This document shows positions 1 through 8,066 of a DNA stretch of 57,079 nucleotides, one piece after another. Source of the stretch: Bacteroidia bacterium (GTDB taxonomy: Bacteria; Bacteroidota; Bacteroidia; B-17B0; Aurantibacillaceae). The stretch's first letter is position 1; the number at the start of each line of letters is the position of its first letter. The position numbers were made by a program, and so were the translations under genes. The DNA lies in the NCBI GenBank assembly GCA_026414605.1, contig JAOAIP010000011.1, positions 1 through 57,079 of the forward strand, given 5' to 3'. The notes beneath the pieces were generated by a model. That model was not told where the DNA came from. It worked only from the letters and a program-made list of their open reading frames with translations, and did not search any database.

Positions 1-104
1 ACATATTTCTTCACTTACAATTTTTAACTGCGAATTCACCACTAAGATAAAAAATCATAAATTCCATTATGGATGAATATTAAACTCGTACATTTACGCC
101 AATT

Positions 105-767
105 ATGATGGATTTTTTGAAAACATTGACCGACCCTCAAAGTATTATTCAATATGGTGGGTTGTGGCTTTTATTGTTTGTTATTTATGCTGAAACGGGG
201 CTTTTCTTTGGTTTTTTTCTTCCGGGTGACAATCTAATTCTCATTGCAGGTATTATTGCTGCAACACATCCTGAATGGCTGTATAATTTACCATTTCCTA
301 TCGTTGCATTACTGATGATAATGGCGGCTATATTAGGGAATACAACAGGTTATTGGTTTGGGCAAAAATTAGGGAATAACATATTCAAAAAAGAAGACAC
401 TTTCTTTTTTAAGAAAAAACATATTATTCAAACCCGATTGTTTTATGATAAATATGGTGCAATGACTTTGATAGTTGGAAGATTTATTCCAATAGTTCGC
501 ACGTTTGCTCCTATTTTGGCGGGTGTTATCAATGTGCCAAAGACAAGGTTTTTTTTATACAATGTTATTGGAGCGGTTTTGTGGATAGGGAGTTTGGGCA
601 CTGTAGCGTATTATTTGGGCATTTATTATGCAGAGTGGATAGAAAAAAACATCGGTTATGTTTTTATAACATTAATCGTCATTACGGCTATTCCTGTTAT
701 TGTAACGGGTGTTCGTTCCAAACTTAAAGATTCAAAAGAAGTAGAAGATCATCACCCGACAAAATAA
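105..767 (+). CDS. DedA/VTT-family inner-membrane protein
   Basis: A 220-residue polytopic membrane protein of the DedA (SNARE-associated, VTT) family, whose members support membrane-potential homeostasis and lipid carrier flipping. The family pattern is visible: an early glycine-rich FFGFFLPGDN segment near residue 35, the GNTTGYWFGQKLG stretch around 79-91, and GRFIPIVRTFAPILAG around 124-139, a conserved re-entrant motif with an arginine on either side of a proline. Several hydrophobic helices follow to the end. Two ATG codons are adjacent and the first is used here. A partial -7 element (TACATTTA, 89-96) lies just upstream. It converges on gcvH across a strong hairpin. The substrate is not predictable. 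Confidence 0.9.
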   Translation: MMDFLKTLTDPQSIIQYGGLWLLLFVIYAETGLFFGFFLPGDNLILIAGIIAATHPEWLYNLPFPIVALLMIMAAILGNTTGYWFGQKLGNNIFKKEDTFFFKKKHIIQTRLFYDKYGAMTLIVGRFIPIVRTFAPILAGVINVPKTRFFLYNVIGAVLWIGSLGTVAYYLGIYYAEWIEKNIGYVFITLIVITAIPVIVTGVRSKLKDSKEVEDHHPTK

Positions 768-768
768 A

Positions 769-801
769 AAAGCGACTTTTATAAATTATAAAAGCCGCTT
801 T
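769..801. terminator. Bidirectional terminator between the DedA gene and gcvH
   Basis: A hairpin with 16-base arms (769-784 and 786-801), one mismatch and a single-base loop lies between two convergent stop codons. Its left side is preceded by an A-rich run, which becomes a T-run on the minus strand, so it should terminate gcvH transcription well and may also stop the plus-strand transcript. Confidence 0.8.
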
Positions 802-830
802 GTTGAATAAAGAGTTATAGTTTACTATTG

Positions 831-1211
831 TTATAAATTAATACTTTTCTTGTATTCTTCTGCAGATAAAAGGGTATTTAATTCATCAGGATTATCAATA
901 GATATTTTAATAATCCAACCTTCACCATAAGGGTCTTGGTTAATTTTTTCAGGTGATCCATCCAATGAAGTATTGAATTCTAAAACTTTTCCTGTAACAG
1001 GGCTAAATAAATCAGACACTGTTTTTACGGCTTCAATTGTTCCAAACACAGCATTTTGTTGAACAATTTCGCCTACGGTTGGAATATCCACATAGACAAT
1101 ATCGCCCAATTCTTTTTGAGCAAAATCTGTAATGCCTACTATTCCTACATTACCTTCTACTTTAATCCATTCGTGTTCTTTGGTGTACTTTAAATTATCA
1201 GGAAAATTCAT
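831..1211 (-). CDS. gcvH: Glycine cleavage system H protein
   Basis: Lipoyl carrier protein of the glycine cleavage complex, which shuttles the aminomethyl group between the P, T and L proteins in the cytoplasm. The start at [15 protein letters not shown] gives 126 residues, the normal family length; an upstream in-frame ATG would add seven residues that the family lacks. The lipoylation site is Lys63 in EAVKTVSD, followed by the usual DLFSPVTG segment and the [10 protein letters not shown] motif. It is followed by the DedA terminator hairpin and preceded by an unrelated lipoprotein gene on the same strand, 58 bases upstream. No other gcv gene is in the window. Confidence 0.97.
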   Translation of the reverse strand: MNFPDNLKYTKEHEWIKVEGNVGIVGITDFAQKELGDIVYVDIPTVGEIVQQNAVFGTIEAVKTVSDLFSPVTGKVLEFNTSLDGSPEKINQDPYGEGWIIKISIDNPDELNTLLSAEEYKKSINL

Positions 1212-1269
1212 AAATATTAATTTTTGCCGCAAATAAAATATATTTATTGTGAAAAATCAAATACTATTA

Positions 1270-2091
1270 TTAATAGACATTGACGAACTCTTGACGCAGT
1301 TCTGTGATTAGTTGATGGGCTTTTTGAAAATTTTCAATCTTGTTAGAATTTTGAAGATATTGTTCAAGAGTAGATAATTTGTCAATTATCTTTTTATCTT
1401 CTTCAAAGGAAGTGGTTTTTAATAAATTGATTAGATAGTTCAATGCTTCTGCTTGTTGGTTATAGACCGTTAATAATTTATTGACAGCCATTGTATCATT
1501 CATTTTAAGAGAGATATATTGTCCGCCAACATACATTGCTTCAACAAAAGCACCTGTTACCATCAAGATCGATAATTCGCATCGTTTATTAGCACAGAAT
1601 AAATTATCTGCTTTTTTGAACGATTGAGAAACAATTTCTAAAGTGCTATCTCTATTGTCTTTATTTTTTTCTAATCGGTTCATAATGTTTTCGTCAAAAG
1701 CCGCACTAATACCTAATTCTTGGGCTAAATAATTGGTGCATTTTAAAAACAGCATACATTCTTGTGCTTGGTTAAATGCCCCTGAAATAGCCAAGTCCGT
1801 TCCATAAATGCCAAGATTAAAAGCCCTTGGTTTTTCAAGAGTATATTTTTTGTATTTTGTAGGATCGTTAGCGTATTCAGGATTGTAATTTAATTTTGTT
1901 TCGTGGATTAAATGAAATATCAAGGTAGAGGCAGGAACTGTATTAAAAAAGTTTTGAACATTAATTTGTTTGTTCAATTCATTTTCTGTGAGAATAGTAT
2001 CTTCGCTATTTTTATTTGCATTATCCGTACAGCGAACAAACAATAATTCTAATATACAAATGCCAATGATGTATTTGAATACTCTTTTCAT
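1270..2091 (-). CDS. Predicted lipoprotein of unknown function
   Basis: A 273-residue protein I do not recognise. The ATG at 2091 is preferred over an in-frame TTG three codons upstream because it opens directly into a basic N-terminus (MKRVFK), a hydrophobic segment and a cysteine near residue 21 (LLFVRC), which resembles but does not perfectly match a lipobox. The mature part is mostly charged and predicted helical by eye, with two cysteines close together (FCANKRCE) and a lysine-rich C-terminal third. It sits 48 bases downstream of a flippase gene on the same strand, so co-transcription is possible. A periplasmic or outer-membrane lipoprotein is the most that can be inferred. Confidence 0.7.
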   Translation of the reverse strand: MKRVFKYIIGICILELLFVRCTDNANKNSEDTILTENELNKQINVQNFFNTVPASTLIFHLIHETKLNYNPEYANDPTKYKKYTLEKPRAFNLGIYGTDLAISGAFNQAQECMLFLKCTNYLAQELGISAAFDENIMNRLEKNKDNRDSTLEIVSQSFKKADNLFCANKRCELSILMVTGAFVEAMYVGGQYISLKMNDTMAVNKLLTVYNQQAEALNYLINLLKTTSFEEDKKIIDKLSTLEQYLQNSNKIENFQKAHQLITELRQEFVNVY

Positions 2092-2139
2092 TTCAGGCAA
2101 ATATGCGAAATTTTATAGATAGATAATAAAAAATTTAAC

Positions 2140-3375
2140 TTAATGTATAAGGTTTCTTAAAAAGTTTACATTGAAAAGTAATTTGATATTATTTATTTTG
2201 TTATGACGAATAAAAAAATACACTACTAATATCGCTTCTATGGTATAACTTATACTTGCTACTATTGATCCGCCTTTAATGCCCCATATTTTAATAAATA
2301 CAGAACTAAAAAGAATAGTAAACAAGCAAGCAATGGTATTACTTATAGCATTGTATTTTAATACACCAATAGCACTGAAGAAGTGCGAAAATACGGCTGA
2401 ATAAGAGATCATCAATGCCCCTAATGCCAAAATACACATTACGGGCTTAATTCCCATAAACCCTTTTCCTAATATCCATAACAACCAAGATTCAGGGATA
2501 AGTAATAATACAATAATCGCTATTAAACTTAAAATAAAACTCATTAACGCCGATTGAATCGTAATACGCTGTGCTTCTGATTTATCTTGTATATTAGATA
2601 CATAACTTAAAACCACTGTAGAAATTCCTGTGTAGATAACAAAAACACTTTCTATTAAAGAAGTAGCAGTGGAATATATTCCTAATGACTGCAATGCTAC
2701 AGATGATAAAATATAATAACTAAACCGATTAGAAAGCAAGTGCATCCAATTACCCCATTGTGATAAAAATCCATTTGAAAAAATAGAAGACAATGTAAAT
2801 TCAGTTGGATGGTCTTTTTTTAAGTATTGAAAAACGCTGACACTATTGATGATCACTACTGTTCCAAAAGAATAAAATAAAGCATCAAAATACGAAGATA
2901 AAACTAATTTCTTTTCAACAAAGATATTAAAACTTAATACTACCAACAAAAGTAGAGGTTGTAATACACTCAACCAATTGTATAATCTTATATTACTTTT
3001 ACCTAGGTTGATAACCATAAAAAAAGTATTCAAAATAATCAATGTACTTACTATTACAAATTCCCATTCATAATTTGGTATTAAATATCCCAAATACCCC
3101 AATAACATTGAACCAATAGATATAATTAGTATTATCCATACTAACCCATATAAAAAAATTTTTTTCAGTGAAAATTTTGGAATAAAATGTACTAATGCAT
3201 ATCCTGTAAATATCTCACTAATCATTTGGATATTGGCGATGTTTAATAACAATAAACTTATCTCCCCTCTTGTTTCTACACCTAAATAACGAGATGAAAC
3301 AATAAGCACAAAAAAATTAATGATTGCTACTAATCCTCGTGTCAGTACGCTATATGAAAATTTTTTTAATAACAT
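2140..3375 (-). CDS. MOP-superfamily polysaccharide/lipid flippase-like membrane protein
   Basis: A 411-residue protein with about a dozen hydrophobic segments and the N-terminal layout of Wzx-type flippases in the MOP superfamily: a short cytoplasmic start (MLLKKFSYSVLTRGL), then SRYLGVETRGEISLLL, the classic loop between helices 1 and 2. Family members move undecaprenyl-linked sugars or similar lipids across the inner membrane. There are no glycosyltransferase or polymerase genes next to it; its only close partner is the outer-membrane barrel gene 6 bases upstream, with which it is probably co-transcribed from the promoter near 4120. Specificity is unknown, and it could serve an exopolysaccharide made elsewhere. 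Confidence 0.8.
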   Translation of the reverse strand: MLLKKFSYSVLTRGLVAIINFFVLIVSSRYLGVETRGEISLLLLNIANIQMISEIFTGYALVHFIPKFSLKKIFLYGLVWIILIISIGSMLLGYLGYLIPNYEWEFVIVSTLIILNTFFMVINLGKSNIRLYNWLSVLQPLLLLVVLSFNIFVEKKLVLSSYFDALFYSFGTVVIINSVSVFQYLKKDHPTEFTLSSIFSNGFLSQWGNWMHLLSNRFSYYILSSVALQSLGIYSTATSLIESVFVIYTGISTVVLSYVSNIQDKSEAQRITIQSALMSFILSLIAIIVLLLIPESWLLWILGKGFMGIKPVMCILALGALMISYSAVFSHFFSAIGVLKYNAISNTIACLFTILFSSVFIKIWGIKGGSIVASISYTIEAILVVYFFIRHNKINNIKLLFNVNFLRNLIH

Positions 3376-3381
3376 ATTTAT

Positions 3382-4095
3382 TTAATCCGAAAAATCTCTT
3401 TGGACTTTAATAAAATACCAATGAAAATGCAAGCCCAATGTTATCCAAGAGATATTAAACCGATTGTTCCACTTTGTGTAATCAACATATTTATCTAATG
3501 AAGCATGCGAAGGATTGAAAGTATTAAAATACATTGTATAATTGACAAATCCACCAAAACCTAAATTTTCTTCTACCATAAAGGTATAAGAAAAATGCGG
3601 TTGAATATAAGTAGTATAATATTCTGTAAGAGGTGTGGGCTTGCCGCTATCTACCTTCAATACCACATTTGTATATTTGTTGTAACTGTAACCAATTCTT
3701 AATTCTATGCTACCAAATTGATCGGGCTTATCTTTGTCTACTTCTACAGGCAAGAACGCACCAAGTATAAGATTGGTATTGTATGTTCTCAAAAAAAAGT
3801 CGTGTGTTAATGTTACATTACCAATACGAAATTGAAAGTTATTAGAGGTCTTAAATAATGCATAATTAAATCCTACTCCGCTATAAAACTTTGGAAAAAC
3901 TCGGACGACAAATTGTCCACCTGTTTGAAACTCTCCAACAAAAGTATTCTTAAATGCTTGACTACTCAACACCGTAGGAATCCCACCTTCTCCCTTAAAA
4001 GAAAATCGGGCTAATTTATTTTGTGCCAATAGCATAGAATAAGAAACAGTGCAAAACAATATCCAAAATAAAATTATTTGTTTTAGCACATTCAT
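3382..4095 (-). CDS. Outer-membrane beta-barrel protein, function unknown
   Basis: A 237-residue protein with a clear signal peptide (hydrophobic core to about residue 24, ending near LLAQ) and then alternating aromatic and polar residues typical of an outer-membrane barrel. Examples are FYSGVGFNYALF, IELRIGYSYNKYTNVVLK, FGGFVNYTMYF and a final aromatic stretch LGLHFHWYFIKVQ. It leads a likely operon with the flippase gene, starting 6 bases after its stop. A close match to the Bacteroidota -7 element lies about 25 bases upstream of its start. I cannot name a family beyond generic outer-membrane beta-barrel. Confidence 0.7.
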   Translation of the reverse strand: MNVLKQIILFWILFCTVSYSMLLAQNKLARFSFKGEGGIPTVLSSQAFKNTFVGEFQTGGQFVVRVFPKFYSGVGFNYALFKTSNNFQFRIGNVTLTHDFFLRTYNTNLILGAFLPVEVDKDKPDQFGSIELRIGYSYNKYTNVVLKVDSGKPTPLTEYYTTYIQPHFSYTFMVEENLGFGGFVNYTMYFNTFNPSHASLDKYVDYTKWNNRFNISWITLGLHFHWYFIKVQRDFSD

Positions 4096-4119
4096 ACTAT
4101 CTAACTCTTTTTATTCGCC

Positions 4120-4127
4120 CAAAAGTA
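4120..4127 (-). promoter_or_regulatory. -7 promoter element for the barrel-flippase operon
   Basis: On the minus strand this reads TACTTTTG, an exact match to the Bacteroidota -7 consensus TAnnTTTG, about 25 bases from the start codon at 4095. No TTG was found at the correct -33 spacing, so the assignment rests on the -7 element and its position. Confidence 0.55.
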
Positions 4128-4299
4128 TTTAATTATTTTGGTACTTCTGATTAAATATAGCAATAAACCTTTCACTACCAATAAATATTCGTCTTATTTT
4201 TCTTTACTTTAAATTAAAAGAATGCACAATCTCTATTTTAATAAAAATTTATTTTTCAAAAATTTAATTAATTGATTTACAATGAAATACATAAATATA

Positions 4300-4332
4300 T
4301 TTGTTTTATATTCATTTCTTTACTTACCTTTG
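4300..4332 (+). promoter_or_regulatory. Bacteroidota-type promoter for the NarL-like regulator
   Basis: TTTG at 4300-4303 and TACCTTTG at 4325-4332 are separated by 21 bases. Both fit the primary sigma consensus of the phylum (TTTG-N19-21-TAnnTTTG). The start codon follows 26 bases after the -7 element. This is the best-matching promoter in the window. Confidence 0.75.
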
Positions 4333-4358
4333 TTTGGACTTATTCTAAATAATAGGTT

Positions 4359-5042
4359 ATGAAAATTTTAATTGCTGACAATCATTTTTTATCACGAATT
4401 GGATTAGAACATTTTGTTCAAAATTTTTTTCAAAATGCAGAATACATATCTGTTTTAGTAGAAGGATACAAAGCATTGTCAGATAAGATTAAAAAACATT
4501 CTCCTGATATTGTCATTATGGATTATATTTCAACAAAAATAACATCTGATGAATTAAACAAATTGCAAATAAAATACCCTGAAATAAAATTTGTTTTAAT
4601 AACAGAATGGTTGCCAAAGGAAGAATGGAAGAAGTATTTTCAAGTAGGAATTAAGTGGCACTTGCTCAAAGAATGCGATGCCGATGAAATCAAAGAATGC
4701 ATAGAATATGCTTCTAATAATCAGGCGTTTTATTGTAATAAACTGATACAATTTATAAATTCTTCAACAGAAGAGTTGTCCGTAAATGAAAGAACTTCTA
4801 TGGATTGCAATGGGGTTATAATTACCCAAAGAGAGCGTGAAATTATTCAACTCATTGCAGAAGGATTGTCTAACAAACAAATAGCAGATAAGTTGAATTT
4901 GAGCATTCATACGGTTCTTACACATCGCAAAAACATTATGAAAAAAACAAGTGCTAATAACACTGCGGGATTAGTATTATTTGCATTAAAACATCAAATT
5001 ATTACATCTAATAATCATTATCTTTTTGCTGATTATGCTTGA
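4359..5042 (+). CDS. NarL/FixJ-type response regulator, orphan
   Basis: A 227-residue two-domain regulator. The receiver domain (about 1-120) has the phospho-acceptor Asp55 in IVIMDY, the switch Thr82 in LITE and the conserved Lys104 in LLKE. The acidic pocket is altered: the usual Asp-Asp pair near residue 8 reads Asp7-Asn8 (ADNH). The linker leads into a LuxR-type helix-turn-helix at about 155-215, with TQREREIIQLIAEGLSNKQIA and the recognition helix SIHTVLTHRKNI, so DNA binding looks intact. No histidine kinase is adjacent and the next gene is an outer-membrane protein. Phosphorylation may be weak or unconventional because of the Asn8 substitution; targets are unknown. Confidence 0.88.
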   Translation: MKILIADNHFLSRIGLEHFVQNFFQNAEYISVLVEGYKALSDKIKKHSPDIVIMDYISTKITSDELNKLQIKYPEIKFVLITEWLPKEEWKKYFQVGIKWHLLKECDADEIKECIEYASNNQAFYCNKLIQFINSSTEELSVNERTSMDCNGVIITQREREIIQLIAEGLSNKQIADKLNLSIHTVLTHRKNIMKKTSANNTAGLVLFALKHQIITSNNHYLFADYA

Positions 5043-5397
5043 AAAGAATAGGATAATTTCTTTTGAGGAGTTAGTACTAATGTAAAAACTACCGTAGACA
5101 CGATTCTACTTTGTATTGGAAAGATGAATTTTAGTCCATTGCTACAATATGTGTTGTTTCTAAGGAACAGATTATTTTGGGATACCAAACATTTTGTTTA
5201 TCGTTTTCAAAAAAATCATTCACACAAAGCACTTCAAAAAAATGAATTTTCCATTTACACCCTATAACTTATTATTGGATTATTTCAAAGTTCAGCAATA
5301 TTAATAAATTGTTAAAGAATTATTATTTTTTGTTTAAACATACTTAACACATATACAACATATACATAACGATACCTAACTTTGCCGCAAAAAAATT
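5043..5397. other. Gene-free stretch between regulator and DUF2490-like gene
   Basis: This 355-base AT-rich region has no convincing open reading frame or tRNA. Its only recognisable element is the -7 promoter motif at 5377-5384. The length leaves room for a 5' regulatory region or a small RNA, but no stable GC hairpin is evident. Confidence 0.4.
5377..5384 (+). promoter_or_regulatory. -7 promoter element for the DUF2490-like gene
   Basis: TAACTTTG matches TAnnTTTG exactly and ends 13 bases before the start codon at 5398. A properly spaced TTG at -33 is not obvious. Confidence 0.55.
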
Positions 5398-6072
5398 ATG
5401 AAAAAGGTTTTATTATTTGCTGGATCATTAATGCTTACAATGGCAGCATCTGCACAAAACATCTATGAAGAATCTCGTTATCAATTAATGATAAATTACA
5501 AACTCAATGACAGATATTCTTTGAGTTTTCAGCCAGAAATGAGAGTGAATAATTTTACAGAAAAAACAACTATTACTTTATGGAGATTATTGTTTATTAA
5601 AAAATGGAATGAAAAAATACACTCTCATATTGGTGCTGATTGGTTTAATAATTGGTATAACTACGATATTGTATCAAATGAATTAAGAGCCCATTTGGAA
5701 ACAGGATTTAAAGATAAATATGGAAAATGGACGTATTTAAATCGTTACCGATTGGATTACAGAAATTATTACACATCTCAATGGGAATTTCAAAAATCTG
5801 TAGTTCGCATCAGATATATGATGAATTGGAGCAGGGATTTATATCATAACGAAAACAATGGGCAAAAAATTACACTTTCATTAGCCGATGAAGTTTTCTT
5901 GAATATCGCTGGAACTTCCCACTTTAATATCTATGATCAAAATCGTTTAGGAGGTTATTTGGTTTACAAAATAAATTCATTGTTTAGTATTCGTAGTACC
6001 TATTGGTGGGAGTATAGAGGGAAAAACAAGTATAATCATCAGTGGTGGATACAATTAGGTTTTAATTTTTAA
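5398..6072 (+). CDS. DUF2490-like outer-membrane beta-barrel protein
   Basis: A 224-residue secreted protein with a clean signal peptide (MKKVLLFAGSLMLTMAASAQ, cleavage probably after ASA or AQ). The mature part consists of repeated amphipathic strands rich in Tyr, Trp and Arg, such as RYQLMINYKLNDRYSLSFQPEMRVN, DWFNNWYNYD and YLNRYRLDYRNYY, ending in WWIQLGFNF with a terminal phenylalanine as expected for a Bam substrate. The pattern resembles the DUF2490 family of predicted barrels; function is unknown. It lies directly downstream of the orphan regulator and has its own -7 element. It stops 5 bases before the convergent dCMP deaminase gene. Confidence 0.75.
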   Translation: MKKVLLFAGSLMLTMAASAQNIYEESRYQLMINYKLNDRYSLSFQPEMRVNNFTEKTTITLWRLLFIKKWNEKIHSHIGADWFNNWYNYDIVSNELRAHLETGFKDKYGKWTYLNRYRLDYRNYYTSQWEFQKSVVRIRYMMNWSRDLYHNENNGQKITLSLADEVFLNIAGTSHFNIYDQNRLGGYLVYKINSLFSIRSTYWWEYRGKNKYNHQWWIQLGFNF

Positions 6073-6077
6073 AGTAA

Positions 6078-6539
6078 TTAAGATTCTTCTTTCCAACGAA
6101 TTACTTCCACACCAAATTTTTTCAAAAACTCAACGCCTTCTTCTATGCCTATTCCTTTGTATTCAGCATAACTATTTTTGTAAATTACTTTTTTAATACC
6201 CACACTAAATATCACACGAGCACAAGCAATACAAGGGGCTAAGGTTACATACAAAGTAGAACCTTCCATATCTACTTTATTTTTGGCGGCATAAAGAATA
6301 GCATTTTGTTCTGCGTGTAAAGCCAAAGAACAACTTCCTTTACTATCTCTTGGGCATCCCGTGTCTGGCCATTCTTCATCGCAGTTGTGCGTACCTGCAG
6401 GTGGTCCATTGTATCCTAATGAAATAATGCGAGTATCTTTTGTAAGAACTGCACCTACCTGCATTTTTACACAATGAGAACGACGGGCTAATTGTTCCGC
6501 CAATTGCATATATATTTCATCAAACGAAGGACGTTTCAT
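6078..6539 (-). CDS. dCMP deaminase family protein (ComEB-like)
   Basis: A 153-residue zinc-dependent cytidine/deoxycytidylate deaminase, which converts dCMP to dUMP for thymidylate synthesis. The zinc and catalytic motif HAEQNA places His75 and Glu77 in the active site, and PCIACA supplies Cys103 and Cys106. The substrate loop GYNGPPAGTHNCDE (about 42-55) and the extra cysteine region (GCPRDSKGSC) are typical of dCMP deaminases rather than free-nucleoside enzymes. Length fits the family. It converges tightly on the DUF2490-like gene and is divergent from bactofilin. No allosteric assignment can be made from sequence alone. Confidence 0.93.
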   Translation of the reverse strand: MKRPSFDEIYMQLAEQLARRSHCVKMQVGAVLTKDTRIISLGYNGPPAGTHNCDEEWPDTGCPRDSKGSCSLALHAEQNAILYAAKNKVDMEGSTLYVTLAPCIACARVIFSVGIKKVIYKNSYAEYKGIGIEEGVEFLKKFGVEVIRWKEES

Positions 6540-6566
6540 AAATTTTTGGCAAAAGTACTTATTTTG

Positions 6567-6598
6567 TTTGCATAATTAAAAAATGTACCTTAACTTCG
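6567..6598 (+). promoter_or_regulatory. Promoter for the bactofilin-AtpZ cluster
   Basis: TTTG at 6567-6570 and TAACTTCG at 6591-6598 are 20 bases apart, matching the Bacteroidota consensus with one mismatch. The -7 element lies downstream of the upstream in-frame ATG at 6583, so translation from that ATG is not expected; this decides the bactofilin start at 6616. Confidence 0.65.
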
Positions 6599-6615
6599 TG
6601 CTAAACTTTAAACTT

Positions 6616-7020
6616 ATGTTTGGAAAAGATAATAAATTAATACATCAGCATATAGTAAATATCATTCAACATCATACGGTTATTAATGGAGATGTGAATT
6701 GTCAAGGTGATTTGAGATTAGATGGCATAATAAAAGGCAATGTGAAAGTTTCAGGACGATTAGTAATGGGACAAGATGCACATATAGAAGGGAATGTAGA
6801 GTGTGAAAATGCAGATATTTCGGGCAAAATAAATGGTATTGTAAAGGTGAAAGAAAATGTGCACTTAAAAAAACATTGTATCATTGAAGGTGATATTTAT
6901 ACTAAAAGATTGATGGTAGAAGGTGATGCGATATTTAATGGAAAATGTATTATGAAAAAAACTGAAGATATGCACACAATAAGCGAAAAACTTGAAAAAC
7001 ATAAAACGGCTTCTGTGTGA
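6616..7020 (+). CDS. Bactofilin (polymer-forming cytoskeletal protein)
   Basis: A 134-residue bactofilin, a nucleotide-free right-handed beta-helix that polymerises into filaments and scaffolds membrane-associated processes. The repeated short strands with glycine turns (INGDVNCQGDLRLDGIIKGNVKVSG, then MGQDAHIEGNVECENADISGKING) mark the core at about residues 20-100. An N-terminal tail and a lysine-rich C-terminal tail flank it, as is usual. The start at MFGKDNK is chosen because the upstream ATG precedes the predicted transcription start. Its stop overlaps the GTG of the AtpZ/AtpI gene by four bases (GTGA), so the two are translationally coupled. Confidence 0.92.
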   Translation: MFGKDNKLIHQHIVNIIQHHTVINGDVNCQGDLRLDGIIKGNVKVSGRLVMGQDAHIEGNVECENADISGKINGIVKVKENVHLKKHCIIEGDIYTKRLMVEGDAIFNGKCIMKKTEDMHTISEKLEKHKTASV

Positions 7021-7214
7021 ATAATTACATTAAATATACTCAAATGGGCTTCCAAATGGCTATTATCATTACACTTGGTGCCTTTGGAGGAAAAAAATTA
7101 GATGCCTATTTTTCTTTACAAACGCCTGCTTTTACTATTATTTTATCGCTGTTATCAATTGCAGCGGCTTTGTATTTAGCACTTAAAGATTTTATTTTTC
7201 CCCCAAAAAAATGA
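7017..7214 (+). CDS. AtpZ/AtpI-family small membrane protein
   Basis: A 65-residue protein with a GTG start overlapping the bactofilin stop. It has two transmembrane segments with the AtpZ/AtpI pattern: GFQMAIIITLGAFGGKKLDAYF, then FTIILSLLSIAAALYLALKDF. AtpZ/AtpI proteins help assemble or support the Fo sector of ATP synthase and may conduct magnesium or calcium. In many Bacteroidota this gene follows bactofilin and precedes atpB and the other Fo genes; here the Fo genes are absent and the next genes are a small membrane protein and DUF2452. It overlaps the next gene by four bases (ATGA). Confidence 0.85.
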   Translation: MNNYIKYTQMGFQMAIIITLGAFGGKKLDAYFSLQTPAFTIILSLLSIAAALYLALKDFIFPPKK

Positions 7215-7612
7215 ATACCCAATTCCCCAAATATATGTCAATTCTTATCCTTGTGTTGTTAATTCTATTCTTTGCTTATACGGGCTATTTCTTTTCTCCC
7301 GGTTTTTTTAAAACTTATGATAAGCCCACTATTTTATTTTTATTGATAATGTATTTGATTTTTTATGCCATTCATTTTATTGTTGAAAAAAAATTAGATC
7401 CCCCAAAATTAGTAGGAAAAGATATGGTGTTTTTGGTATTAAAATTTATTATTCCTTTATTTTATGCACTGATTCGGCAATATTTCATAACGGATACAAG
7501 AGATAAGAAAGATTTTTTGTTTCATTTTTTAATTTATGCAGTATTGTTTATGATTTTAGATACTATTATCTATTATTCTCTAATAAATAAAAACAATGGA
7601 CAATCCAATTGA
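7211..7612 (+). CDS. Four-helix membrane protein, AtpI-like position
   Basis: A 133-residue protein with four hydrophobic segments and short charged loops (for example VEKKLDPPKLVGKD and TDTRDKKDFLFH). It has no catalytic motif. It overlaps AtpZ/AtpI by four bases and DUF2452 by 17 bases, so it is part of the same transcript. Similar small four-helix proteins (DUF6168-like) occupy this position before atpB in other Bacteroidota, and an accessory role in Fo assembly is a reasonable guess from context only. Confidence 0.7.
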   Translation: MNTQFPKYMSILILVLLILFFAYTGYFFSPGFFKTYDKPTILFLLIMYLIFYAIHFIVEKKLDPPKLVGKDMVFLVLKFIIPLFYALIRQYFITDTRDKKDFLFHFLIYAVLFMILDTIIYYSLINKNNGQSN

Positions 7613-8030
7613 TAAAGATAAAGTAGCAGAAAATCCAGGACTTATAGATTTTCCGCATCATATAGGAAGTGCACCTATTATTAAAAACGATCCTGCACTC
7701 ATTAAGAGTAAAGCAATGAGTGCAATGATTGAACAAACTAATGCACAATGGCAACAAATTCAACAACAATTAGAATTATTAAAACAACAAGCAGAAAAAC
7801 TAAAAAGAAGAATAGAATTTTCTGAACGTATCTATAACGCTCAAATGAATTTTGAACCCGTGATAGGACACATTTATTTTTTGTATCACAATCAAAAAAA
7901 GAATATTGACGTGCTAATGATGGTTCATCCTAAAGAGTGGCGTTCTATGCCAGATTATTTAGTATTTGAATGTGCTATTAAACTTTTAGCAGACCACACT
8001 TGGGAAGTATTAGATAATCATCAATTTTGA
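7596..8030 (+). CDS. DUF2452-family protein
   Basis: A 144-residue soluble protein matching the DUF2452 pattern: NPGLIDFPHHIGSAPIIK at about 13-30, a central coiled coil rich in Gln, Leu and Lys (about 45-75, QQIQQQLELLKQQAEKLKRRIEF split over this region), and a C-terminal globular part with YFLYH and VHPKEW. It probably binds a partner through the coiled coil; the molecular function of the family is unknown. It overlaps the preceding membrane protein by 17 bases, which suggests translational coupling. It converges on the patatin gene with a 36-base gap. Confidence 0.82.
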   Translation: MDNPIDKDKVAENPGLIDFPHHIGSAPIIKNDPALIKSKAMSAMIEQTNAQWQQIQQQLELLKQQAEKLKRRIEFSERIYNAQMNFEPVIGHIYFLYHNQKKNIDVLMMVHPKEWRSMPDYLVFECAIKLLADHTWEVLDNHQF

Positions 8031-8066
8031 GTTGTACAATTTAAAAACGAATTTGTTTGAAATTTT

